Shown: piece by piece, positions 1 through 6,585 of the stretch
How positions within the stretch are numbered: position 1 is the first letter of the stretch
Layout: each line of letters begins with the position of its first letter
NCBI GenBank assembly: GCA_002748225.1
Contig: PDRU01000099.1
Coordinates: 1 to 14,921, forward strand
Source: Spirochaetales bacterium
GTDB lineage: Bacteria > Spirochaetota > Spirochaetia > DSM-2461
Length of the DNA: 14,921 nucleotides
Reading direction: 5' to 3'
The notes under the pieces: generated by a model
Seen by the model: the letters and a program-made list of their open reading frames with translations, nothing else
Database searches by the model: none
What the model was told of the DNA's origin: nothing
Program-made: the position numbers and the translations under genes

Positions 1-301
1 TACAAAGCGGCGCATAAATCAAACTTGCTTTCAACCGCGGCCGGCATGAGCACAGCCCATGCGGCCTCTGCGATTTCCACGGCGCGGCGCGCGGCTTCTG
101 CAACGAACCGCCACCACAACCGCGGCGCACGACTTTCCCCGCAACGAACCGCCACCACAACCGCGGCGCCCGCCGGCACACTCCAGGTCCGCACCTGAAA
201 TACTCGGCCGGCATAAGGCCTTAAACCGTCCACACCGCCGCAGCGCAGACGGCATAAACACAGCCCGCGCGCCCTTTAATCCGCAAAAAACCGGATCCGC
301 A
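1..301. other. GC-rich repeat-bearing stretch with no supportable gene
   Basis: GC content by eye is about 60-75% per 60-base line between 61 and 300, well above the neighbouring genes. Open frames exist on both strands (for example frame 1 of the plus strand stays open from base 1 to a TGA at 196-198), but their translations are Ala/Arg/Thr/Pro-rich strings with no recognisable motif. A 29-bp direct repeat recurs at a 41-bp period, which shifts frame between copies and argues against coding. Short variants of GGCATRARCACAGCCC occur at 43-58 and 251-266, with related GGCATAAG-like pieces near 210. I read this as degenerate intergenic repeat DNA. The 3' end of a gene entering from the left cannot be fully excluded. 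Confidence 0.5.
100..169. repeat. Two perfect 29-bp direct repeats, 41-bp period
   Basis: Copies lie at 100-128 and 141-169. Both begin GCAACGAACCGCCACC and end CCGCGGCGC, with no mismatches. They are separated by 12 bases (129-140). The 41-bp period is not a multiple of three. Only two full copies are present, so this is not a CRISPR array. Confidence 0.85.
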
Positions 302-330
302 TTGACAGACTTTTAATTGGATTCTACCAT
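302..330 (+). promoter_or_regulatory. Putative sigma-70 promoter of the iron-type transporter operon
   Basis: A perfect -35 hexamer TTGACA (302-307) is followed after 17 bp by TACCAT (325-330), which matches TATAAT at 4 of 6 positions. The predicted transcription start falls at about 336-337, on the A of the ATG of the first gene. No Shine-Dalgarno sequence precedes that ATG, consistent with a leaderless message. Prediction by eye only. Confidence 0.5.
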
Positions 331-348
331 GGCTCAATGAGTGAGCCA
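330..348. promoter_or_regulatory. 19-bp perfect palindrome spanning the start codon (possible operator)
   Basis: The inverted repeat TGGCTCA-ATGAG-TGAGCCA has two perfect 7-bp arms and a 5-base centre that contains the ATG of the first permease gene. It lies immediately downstream of the putative -10, where repressor binding would block transcription. In RNA it could also form a hairpin with the start codon in its loop. It does not resemble the classical Fur box that I know. Confidence 0.5.
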
Positions 349-1995
349 CCGTTACAGACTGCTGACTTTAAATTGTCACTCGCCAAACTCCGTTACCGCC
401 CATACAATATTCTTTCCATAATCCTTATTGTACTGCTGGCATTTCTGGTTCTGTTTCCCCTTTTTCAAATTATCTATACATCCCTAACCTACCAGAGTAA
501 CGACCTCAGACTTGTCCGGGACGCGCAAGTTGGAGCCTTCACTTTTTTCCACTACTCGAGAGTTTTTGTCGGGAAACTGGCGATGCCCTCCTGGGTAATG
601 GCTCTGGCATGGCAGCTGATTTTCCGCAACAACAAAATTGGCGGCGCCACTGGTATGCTGACCGCCTTTTTCGGGGTGGAAGCTCCCGACTGGGTTTCCT
701 ACGGAGCATTTCCCATTATTATCTGTCTGGCGCTCCACTACTACGCCTATTCCTACCTTCTGGTTTCCGGAGCGCTGGCCACCATTAACTCCGAACTGGA
801 AGAAGCCGGGTCGCTCTCCGGCCTGAAACGGCTTCGGGTAATGAAATCTATCACCTTCCCCCTGGTGCTTCCGGCTCTTGGTTCATCTTTTGTACTCACC
901 TTTTCCCGCAGTATGGGAACATTTGGTACACCCGCGCTGCTGGGACTCCCTGTACGGTTCTTTACCATTCCAACCCAGATCTACGCTTCCATTAATTCAC
1001 GCAACACCGGCGACAGTTTTGTTCTGGCACTTGTTCTTGTTTTCCTGGCTGCTATAGCTATTTATATAAACAGCAAAATAATAGGAAAGAGAAAGAGCTT
1101 TGTAACAATGGGCGGCAAAGGCTTCCGAAGCCGCCTTAACCAGCTGGGCCGCTGGAAAAAAGTGGTAACCGCCGCTGTTTTTATTTTCCTTTTCTTTGTC
1201 ATTATTGTTCCGGTTTTACTTCTGGCCTGGAGTACTCTGATGATGAAGACCGATGATTATTCCCTGTCCAACATTACCACCCATTACTGGTTCGGCAAAA
1301 GCAACATTAACATTGCCGGCGGACAGGAAGGCATATTCAGAAACCCGGGCATCTGGCGCGGTGTCTGGAACAGTATACGGCTTGGAGTTTCAGCCGCTCT
1401 TATAAACGGCTTTGCCGGCCTTTTAATTGGATACGCTGTTGTCAGAGGCCGGGGAACCTGGTTCTCAAAAGCGCTGGAAACAGTATCGTTTGCTCCGTAC
1501 GTCTTCCCCAGCATTGCCATGGGCGCCATCTATCTGGGAATGTTTGCTCACCGGATCGGCCCCATTCCCGCACTGTACGGTACCTTTATACTCATTGTAC
1601 TCATCGTTGTGGTTAAAAATATGCCCTTTTCTTCCAGAACCGGTATCAGCGCCATTCTGCAGATTGACAAGTCGCTGGAAGAAGTAGCTCAGCTGGAGGG
1701 AATACGCTGGTTCAAACGCTTCCGTCTTGTTCTCTTCCCCCTGGCGCGCAGCGGATTTTTCTCGGGCATGATCCTTACCTTCATTACGGCAATGCGTGAA
1801 CTGTCGCTGATCATCCTGCTTATTACACCGGGCACCCGGGTTCTGACAACAATCATTTTTGCCTACAACGACCAGGACCAGGTACAGCATGCCAATGGTG
1901 TTACCCTTATACTATTACTGATTATTGTCAGTGCGAATTTTATAGTAAGGAAGTTCTTTGGATCGAAGAGCGTCCTTGGACTCAAGGAATCTTAA
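337..1995 (+). CDS. Fused double permease of a ferric-iron-family ABC transporter, with apparent internal deletion
   Basis: This inner-membrane protein of 552 residues resembles FbpB/AfuB-type permeases, in which two MetI-like domains are fused. The first membrane segment is at about 24-49. Domain 1 has its EAA loop near 150-185 (ELEEAGSLSG at 153-162, then FPLVLP). A linking membrane segment is near 276-300. Domain 2 is complete, from NSIRLG (345-350) to its EAA loop (LEEVAQLEGI at 447-456) and final segments. In domain 1 the sequence jumps from VFVGKLA (76-82) to MPSWVMALAW (83-92). Domain 2 has about 45 residues, NSIRLG to FAPYVF (345-390), before the matching PSIAMGAIY. Domain 1 therefore seems to lack one whole segment and part of the next, in frame. 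The gene heads an operon with binding protein and ATPase. The ATG at 337 has no Shine-Dalgarno sequence; the frame is closed by TAA at 277-279 and there is no better start. Family assignment is firm; the iron substrate is inferred. Confidence 0.85.
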   Translation: MSEPPLQTADFKLSLAKLRYRPYNILSIILIVLLAFLVLFPLFQIIYTSLTYQSNDLRLVRDAQVGAFTFFHYSRVFVGKLAMPSWVMALAWQLIFRNNKIGGATGMLTAFFGVEAPDWVSYGAFPIIICLALHYYAYSYLLVSGALATINSELEEAGSLSGLKRLRVMKSITFPLVLPALGSSFVLTFSRSMGTFGTPALLGLPVRFFTIPTQIYASINSRNTGDSFVLALVLVFLAAIAIYINSKIIGKRKSFVTMGGKGFRSRLNQLGRWKKVVTAAVFIFLFFVIIVPVLLLAWSTLMMKTDDYSLSNITTHYWFGKSNINIAGGQEGIFRNPGIWRGVWNSIRLGVSAALINGFAGLLIGYAVVRGRGTWFSKALETVSFAPYVFPSIAMGAIYLGMFAHRIGPIPALYGTFILIVLIVVVKNMPFSSRTGISAILQIDKSLEEVAQLEGIRWFKRFRLVLFPLARSGFFSGMILTFITAMRELSLIILLITPGTRVLTTIIFAYNDQDQVQHANGVTLILLLIIVSANFIVRKFFGSKSVLGLKES

Positions 1996-2025
1996 CTGCT
2001 CAGACAGTTAAAAGGAGATAATTTT

Positions 2026-3267
2026 ATGAAAAGGCAAATTGCTGCAATGACTCTGCTGCTGCTAACGGTTTCATTTGCGTTCGGTATGGCTGGAAAAGAG
2101 GAACCGGCGGAATATCCCCCCGAAATGGATACATGGCTTCAGGAAGCCAAACTCGGCCCCTATGAAGGAACTCAGGACTGGGACGAAATTACCAGACTTG
2201 CCAAAGAAGAAGGTGAAGTTGTTGTTTATTCCTCCTCCTCGCGCATTGCCACTGTGGCATCACTTTTCCAGAAAGAATACCCGGAAATTACGGTAACATT
2301 TTTCGATCTGGGCTCCGTCGGCACAGTTGAAAAAACCATCAGTGAACAGAAGGCGAATCTTTTCAATGCTGATATTATAACAACCGGCGGTTCGGGTCAG
2401 GTTATTCACGAACTTCTTGGAAACTACAGGCTGGTAAACTTTGTTCCCAGTATGTTTGTTGATCAGATTCCTCTGGAAATGAGGGAACCCCTGCTGAACA
2501 GAATTGTGGAAGGTTATGTGCTGATGTACAACACCGAAACCTATCCCGATGCCCCGCCAATCTCCAACATCTGGGAAATTACAGAAGAAAAATGGCGCGG
2601 AAAGATCGTTGTGAAAGACCCGCTGGCATCACTGAGCAACATGATGGGACTATGGACCATAGTGCAGCACGCGGACGAACTGGAAAAAGCCTATAAGGAA
2701 CTCACAGGAAAAGACCTTGAGCTGAGCGACGGTGTTCCCGACGCGGGATATGAGTTTATTCACCGCCTGCTGGCAAACGATCTGATTATTCTCAGCTCCG
2801 GCAGCAAGGTTGCCAAGGCATCCGGTGAAGTGGGCCAGAGCGATCCGCCCATTTCCATTACAGGCTATACCTATATCCGCTATAACAAGACAAAAGGCTA
2901 TGTAAACGGCATTGTTACACCTATGACACCCTTTGAAAACATCATTACTCCGGTATACACCGGCATTGCCCGTCAGGCTCCCCATCCCAACGCGGCCAAA
3001 TTGTTTACGGCCTTCCTGCTTGGAGACATTAACATGACGCCCGATACAGTTCTGACACCTCCCTGGGATGAAGGAGAAAGCGCCCTTATGCTGAAAGGAC
3101 TGGCTCCGTACTATGAACCGGGTTCCCGTTCCCCGCGGGATACTGTTCCCCTGGCGCCCGGCGGAGAAGCCTGGTTCGACCTGAAAAGCTGGACCGTCGA
3201 TCCCGACTTTATGTGGTATGAAGGTCTGAAAGTACAGGATTTCTGGACCCAGGAAGTGGGGAAGTAA
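2026..3267 (+). CDS. Periplasmic substrate-binding protein, ferric-iron (FbpA/AfuA-like) family
   Basis: This 413-residue exported binding protein would deliver its ligand to the permease encoded upstream. Residues 1-22 form a signal peptide (MKR start, hydrophobic core, AFGMA then GKEEP) without a lipobox cysteine, so it should be soluble or held by an uncut signal. The family hallmarks are VVVYSSSS (65-72), the domain-closing KWRGKIVVKDP (189-199) and HPNAAKLFTAFLL (320-332). The Fe-ligating tyrosine pair of FbpA is not evident at its usual place. The only YY, at 362-363, lies near the C-terminus, so another ligand such as a polyamine or organophosphonate is possible. A strong AAGGAG at 2012-2017 sits 8 bases before the ATG. 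The 30-base gap after the permease and 10-base gap before the ATPase support co-transcription. Confidence 0.85.
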   Translation: MKRQIAAMTLLLLTVSFAFGMAGKEEPAEYPPEMDTWLQEAKLGPYEGTQDWDEITRLAKEEGEVVVYSSSSRIATVASLFQKEYPEITVTFFDLGSVGTVEKTISEQKANLFNADIITTGGSGQVIHELLGNYRLVNFVPSMFVDQIPLEMREPLLNRIVEGYVLMYNTETYPDAPPISNIWEITEEKWRGKIVVKDPLASLSNMMGLWTIVQHADELEKAYKELTGKDLELSDGVPDAGYEFIHRLLANDLIILSSGSKVAKASGEVGQSDPPISITGYTYIRYNKTKGYVNGIVTPMTPFENIITPVYTGIARQAPHPNAAKLFTAFLLGDINMTPDTVLTPPWDEGESALMLKGLAPYYEPGSRSPRDTVPLAPGGEAWFDLKSWTVDPDFMWYEGLKVQDFWTQEVGK

Positions 3268-3277
3268 AGGACTTGTT

Positions 3278-4369
3278 TTGAACGGTATCGTATTAGAACA
3301 TGTAAAGAAATCGTACGGCGGAGTTCCCGCCGTGCGGGATCTTTCCCTGGACATCAGAGAAAAGGAATTTCTTACGCTTCTGGGGCCTTCCGGCTGCGGA
3401 AAGACAACAACACTCAGAATGATTGCCGGTCTTGAGGACGCTGACGACGGGACAATTACTGTGGGAGATACAGTGTATTATTCCCGCTCAAAAGGCATAT
3501 ACGTCCCGCCGGAAAAACGCAGCCTGGGGTTTATTTTCCAGAGCTACGCCCTGTGGCCTCACATGACCGTCAGAAAGAACATATCGCTGGGCCTTGAAAA
3601 CCGGAAAGTGCCTGCCGAAAAAATTACGGAAATTGTTTCGGAATCCCTAAAGAAGGTTCAGCTGGACGGATACGATACCCGTTATCCTTCCGAGCTTTCC
3701 GGCGGACAGCAGCAGCGTGTGGCTGTAGCCCGGATGATTGCCTCGGGACGCAGCATATTCCTCATGGATGAACCGCTTTCAAACCTTGACGCAATGCTCA
3801 GAACAGACATGAGAGCGGAACTCAAACATCTGCATCATGAACTGGGGGCAACCACTGTTTATGTAACCCACGATCAGGTTGAAGCGCTCACTCTGTCCGA
3901 CAGAATTGCCGTTATGGTTTCCGGACTGCTGCGTCAGGTGGGTACGCCGGAGGAAATTTACAACAAGCCGGCAGACCTGTTTGTGGCATCTTTTGTAGGC
4001 AGTCCGAAAATCAATATGATTAACGGCAGCCTGATACAGAAAGCAGGCAGTCTGTACTTTCAGAATGAAGATTTGGAAATAGGCCTTCCGGGCAGTATTA
4101 CACAGGAACAGCGGAAAGTTGTTTTAACCTTCCGGCCGGAGAATGTGGCTGTTCACCGCCGCTCCAGAGATAACGCCCTGGCCTGCACTGTTTATTCGGT
4201 GCTTCCGGCCGGCTCGGAAACCATTGTGGCTGTGCAGGTAAACGGCACAACCATTAATCTGAAAGTAAACGGATTTACAGATCTTGCAGTCAACGACAAA
4301 ATCTGGATTACCATTGACCCGGATAAAGTAAATTACTACGACCCGGAAAGTGAAAAACTGCTGTCTTGA
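3278..4369 (+). CDS. ABC transporter ATPase, FbpC/PotA-like
   Basis: This 363-residue cytoplasmic nucleotide-binding subunit powers the permease in the same operon. All motifs are intact: Walker A GPSGCGKT (36-43), Q-loop Gln88 in IFQSYALWPH, signature LSGGQQQR (140-147), Walker B FLMDEP (161-166), D-loop SNLD (168-171) and switch His198 in VTHDQ. A C-terminal TOBE-like regulatory region follows from about residue 240, including LTFRPENVAVH. This matches the length of FbpC/MalK-type ATPases. The start is TTG at 3278, preceded by AAAGGA 6 bases upstream; the protein then begins MNGIVLEHVKKSYGG, the expected N-terminus. The stop overlaps the start of the RapZ-like gene (TTGA). It is the only ABC ATPase in the window and might conceivably also serve the sugar permeases of operon B, but nothing shows this. 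Confidence 0.92.
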   Translation: MNGIVLEHVKKSYGGVPAVRDLSLDIREKEFLTLLGPSGCGKTTTLRMIAGLEDADDGTITVGDTVYYSRSKGIYVPPEKRSLGFIFQSYALWPHMTVRKNISLGLENRKVPAEKITEIVSESLKKVQLDGYDTRYPSELSGGQQQRVAVARMIASGRSIFLMDEPLSNLDAMLRTDMRAELKHLHHELGATTVYVTHDQVEALTLSDRIAVMVSGLLRQVGTPEEIYNKPADLFVASFVGSPKINMINGSLIQKAGSLYFQNEDLEIGLPGSITQEQRKVVLTFRPENVAVHRRSRDNALACTVYSVLPAGSETIVAVQVNGTTINLKVNGFTDLAVNDKIWITIDPDKVNYYDPESEKLLS

Positions 4370-5247
4370 AACCTGATAAATTGAACAAATCCGATGAAGA
4401 TATAAAAGTTGTCCTCATTGCGGGTCTGCGGGGAGCCGGAAGGACATTGTCCCTTCGGCTCCTGGAAGACTGCGGTTTTGCCGGAAGCGATAATCTTCCG
4501 CCCTCAATTCTTCCAAAATTTATTGATGATTCTCTCCGGCACAGCCATGATGATGCCCTTGTTGTTGTTGCCGAAACCCGGACAGCGGCAGCTGTAAGGG
4601 AATTGGCTGCCTCTGTTAATGAACTGCGGGATAAACCCGTATCCCTGACAGTTATATTTCTGGAAGCCAATGACACCGTCCTGCTGCAGCGCCTGGGGTT
4701 TAAATCCCGGAAATCGGCCGAAGGAAAATCAGAAGATATCCGGAAAATCCTTCAGGATAACCGCAGCAGAACTCTTCCCTTCAGGGAAAAGGCTGATATT
4801 GTTATTGATACCTCGTCTGTAACACCGGCTTCAATGAAAGAACGCTTAACAGCAGCCATTGAAGGGAAATCATTTAACCGGAGCATGCACATTACCATCA
4901 GCTCATTCGGGCACAAATACGCCCCTTTTGCCGGAGATTTGGTATTTGATGTGCGTTTTATTCCCAACCCGTACTACATTCCCGAACTGAGACCGCTGAC
5001 CGGAAAAGATCCGGCCTGTGCCGAATACATATTCCAGACCAAAGAAGCGGGAATTTTTGTAGAGACGGTCAGCAGTCTTATAAAAAAGCTTATTCCGGCC
5101 TATATAAATCAGGGACGCTCCTCACTGCTGATTGGAATTGGCTGCACAGGCGGCCATCACCGCTCTGTAGCAATAGCGGAGGCTCTGGGAAAAGCATTAA
5201 GAGTCAGCGTGGACTCCATTACTGTCCGTCACCGGGAACTATCCTGA
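4366..5247 (+). CDS. rapZ-like: RapZ/YvcJ-family protein with degenerate N-terminal nucleotide site
   Basis: RapZ proteins are nucleotide-binding regulators; E. coli RapZ controls GlmZ small-RNA decay and senses glucosamine-6-phosphate through its C-terminal domain. At 293 residues this has normal length. The N-terminal domain keeps the family sequence DCGFAGSDNLP (35-45) and ADIVIDTS (143-150). Its Walker A reads GLRGAGRT (20-27), with Arg26 (codon AGG, 4441-4443) where the family has Lys, and the RRxHPL motif expected near 109-120 is replaced by QRLGFKSRKSAEG. The C-terminal domain is well kept: SFGHKY (180-185), DLVFDVRFIPNPYY (191-204), RPLTGKD (209-215), GIGCTGGHHRSVAIAEAL (257-274). The TTG start at 4366 overlaps the ATPase stop TGA, implying translational coupling. 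It is either a diverged second copy or the sole RapZ. The family is certain; the function in an uptake operon is unknown. Confidence 0.9.
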   Translation: MKPDKLNKSDEDIKVVLIAGLRGAGRTLSLRLLEDCGFAGSDNLPPSILPKFIDDSLRHSHDDALVVVAETRTAAAVRELAASVNELRDKPVSLTVIFLEANDTVLLQRLGFKSRKSAEGKSEDIRKILQDNRSRTLPFREKADIVIDTSSVTPASMKERLTAAIEGKSFNRSMHITISSFGHKYAPFAGDLVFDVRFIPNPYYIPELRPLTGKDPACAEYIFQTKEAGIFVETVSSLIKKLIPAYINQGRSSLLIGIGCTGGHHRSVAIAEALGKALRVSVDSITVRHRELS

Positions 5248-5287
5248 TCCATTCCGCTCCCGCAGAACAGACAAAGCGCGGCATTTT

Positions 5288-5296
5288 TGCTACACT
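5288..5296 (+). promoter_or_regulatory. Possible extended -10 element of the Nudix gene
   Basis: TGCTACACT combines a TGn extension with TACACT (4 of 6 matches to TATAAT). It ends 6 bases before the ATG at 5303, so transcription would begin at the start codon. No clear -35 and no Shine-Dalgarno sequence are seen. Confidence 0.3.
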
Positions 5297-5302
5297 GCCT
5301 CC

Positions 5303-5776
5303 ATGTTTTCCGGAGAAATTCTCTATTTTCATACAGTGGTGCCCTTCAGCGAAATACCCGATGAGCAGATTCAGTATTCAGTTGTTGCCGCGCGCCATCA
5401 GCAGCAATGGGTCTGCGTCCGTTTAAAAAGCCTCAGCACCTGGTGCTTCCCCGGAGGACGGCGAGAAGAAGGCGAAACCATAGAAGAAAATGCCCGCCGG
5501 GAATTATTTGAAGAAACCGGCGCCCTGGAATACAGCCTGACTCCGCTGGGGCTCTACGGAGTAGACCACCGGCAGCCCACGCCTCCCCACCAGCATATAC
5601 GCTACACCTGGGGCGGATTTTACGCCGCGGAAATTCACAAATTCGGCTCTATCCCCGAAGAATTTGAAATAGCCGAACGGCGTCTTTTTCCCGAATTTCC
5701 ACTGCACGCGGCGCGGTTTCCCCAAATTATGCCGGGCATGATGGAATATCTGAACAAACAGTCCTTCCCGTTCTGA
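5303..5776 (+). CDS. Nudix hydrolase
   Basis: Nudix enzymes hydrolyse nucleoside diphosphates linked to another group, using Mg2+. This 157-residue cytoplasmic protein has a perfect Nudix box GX5EX7REUXEEXGU at residues 52-74: Gly52, Glu58, Arg66-Glu67, Glu70-Glu71, Gly73. A beta-strand-rich segment (23-50, ending in WCFPGG) precedes it as expected. After the box, the segment 82-111 (LGLYGVDHRQPTPPHQHIRYTWGGF) probably forms part of the substrate pocket; His/Pro/Gln-rich loops of this kind do not identify a substrate. The gene stands 55 bases after the RapZ-like gene on the same strand and ends 16 bases before a convergent gene. The ATG at 5303 is the only plausible start and has no Shine-Dalgarno sequence. 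Substrate unassigned. Confidence 0.9.
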   Translation: MFSGEILYFHTVVPFSEIPDEQIQYSVVAARHQQQWVCVRLKSLSTWCFPGGRREEGETIEENARRELFEETGALEYSLTPLGLYGVDHRQPTPPHQHIRYTWGGFYAAEIHKFGSIPEEFEIAERRLFPEFPLHAARFPQIMPGMMEYLNKQSFPF

Positions 5777-5792
5777 CCCGCTTATACTGTCT

Positions 5793-6389
5793 CTATTGCA
5801 CTGTCAGCTCAACACGCACCTTGTTGGACTGCATACCGGCATATTCCACATAAATTTCATACACGGCTGAAGTGACAGGAAAACTGACATAATCGGTCAG
5901 ATCAGGGTTAAACCAGCTTCCCAAAAGCATATCTTTCAGATCAGCGGGGTCAAGCGGCTCTTCCGGCAATGGTAAAGGCTCCTGAGGGTTTTCATCCCTG
6001 TCGAGCAAACCGCCTTCGTAAATATGTCCGGAGTCCGTATTTTTCACATATATCCGCGGAGACGGCGATTTCAGCGCGTCCGTCATTTCAACCTGGTAAA
6101 AGCCGCAAAGCGGAACAACCGCCTTATCAGCATCTTCGGCAGCTATTTCAATTTTAAGCGGAGCCCTGATAACAAGCCCCAGCCAGTCCACTCCCGGATC
6201 TTTCGGTGAACAGGCATTTATTTCAGATGTGTTAACAGGAACCGAGCTGAAGATATCAGGATAATATTTCATTGTATTCTCCTCTTTGGAACCTTGCCCG
6301 TACGCAAAAGCGCCCAGCAGGGCAAATAAGAAAAACAGCAACTCCGTTATTCTTCTTCTCCGCAGGAAGCTCATTAAAAGATATCCCAA
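5793..6389 (-). CDS. Secreted protein of unknown function
   Basis: I do not recognise a family. The 198-residue product begins with a basic stretch (RRRR at 10-13), a hydrophobic core (about 15-28) and a likely signal peptidase I site after FAYG or AYGQG; there is no lipobox. The mature part is acidic, with a Pro/Glu-rich tract (135-149, EPLPLPEEPLDP) and a beta-strand-like C-terminus (VYEIYVEYAGMQSNKVRVELTV, 176-197 in part) that resembles an Ig-like or beta-sandwich edge. Two cysteines, Cys60 and Cys95, could form a disulfide. The TTG start at 6389 is supported by GGGGGTG (6401-6395), which pairs with the anti-Shine-Dalgarno with one G-U, 5 bases upstream. An ATG at 6374 is an alternative that also keeps the signal peptide. 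TATACT at 6421-6416 could be a -10. The gene is a single-gene unit, convergent with the Nudix gene and divergent from the peptidase gene. Confidence 0.7.
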   Translation of the reverse strand: MGYLLMSFLRRRRITELLFFLFALLGAFAYGQGSKEENTMKYYPDIFSSVPVNTSEINACSPKDPGVDWLGLVIRAPLKIEIAAEDADKAVVPLCGFYQVEMTDALKSPSPRIYVKNTDSGHIYEGGLLDRDENPQEPLPLPEEPLDPADLKDMLLGSWFNPDLTDYVSFPVTSAVYEIYVEYAGMQSNKVRVELTVQ

Positions 6390-6462
6390 AAAGACACCCC
6401 CCGTTTATTCCAGGCAGTATACACTGAATACTTTAATTAAAATATTCTTCAACCCTGTATTA

Positions 6463-6490
6463 TTGACAACTTTCAGTAAACGAAAATAAT
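6463..6490 (+). promoter_or_regulatory. Putative sigma-70 promoter of the M42 peptidase gene
   Basis: A perfect TTGACA (6463-6468) is followed after 16 bp by AATAAT (6485-6490), matching TATAAT at 5 of 6 positions, in AT-rich DNA. Transcription would start near 6497, giving a leader of about 80 bases that contains a short reading frame. Confidence 0.6.
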
Positions 6491-6555
6491 AGAAAGTCCT
6501 GATTAAACAACAATTTATTTCGATACTTCACTTTAAACAGCAAGGAGTATCCATT

Positions 6556-6585
6556 TTGATAAGGGGAAAGGTGTTTTATGGATAA
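6556..6585 (+). CDS. Possible 9-residue leader peptide overlapping the M42 start
   Basis: A strong AAGGAG (6542-6547) lies 8 bases before a TTG at 6556. From there the frame reads (M/L)IRGKVFYG and stops at TAA 6583-6585, overlapping the ATG GAT of the peptidase gene (6578). The main gene has its own weaker AAAGGTG signal (6567-6573). Arrangement of this kind can couple translation of the leader and the main gene. It may also be chance, as nine codons carry no statistical weight. Confidence 0.3.
   Translation: MIRGKVFYG

Noticed and set aside
100..169. CRISPR array
   Set aside because: Only two repeat copies, a 12-base spacer and no cas genes in the window.
1..198. Partial gene entering from the left in frame 1 of the plus strand
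   Set aside because: The 65-codon open frame is Ala/Thr/Arg/His-rich, lacks any motif, and includes a repeat whose 41-bp period breaks frame; high GC alone explains the lack of stops.
31..316. Small overlapping open frames on both strands (31-261 minus, 59-316 plus)
   Set aside because: Low-complexity translations, no ribosome binding site, mutually overlapping, and explained by GC-rich DNA.
4366..4700. Reading the RapZ-like gene as a pseudogene
   Set aside because: The frame is intact at full length and the C-terminal domain is well conserved; loss of Walker A Lys and RRxHPL looks like divergence, not decay.
6411..6422. Near-palindrome CAGTATACACTG as an operator between the divergent genes
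   Set aside because: Imperfect (10 of 12), unique in the window, and overlaps a plausible -10 (TATACT), which explains much of its symmetry.
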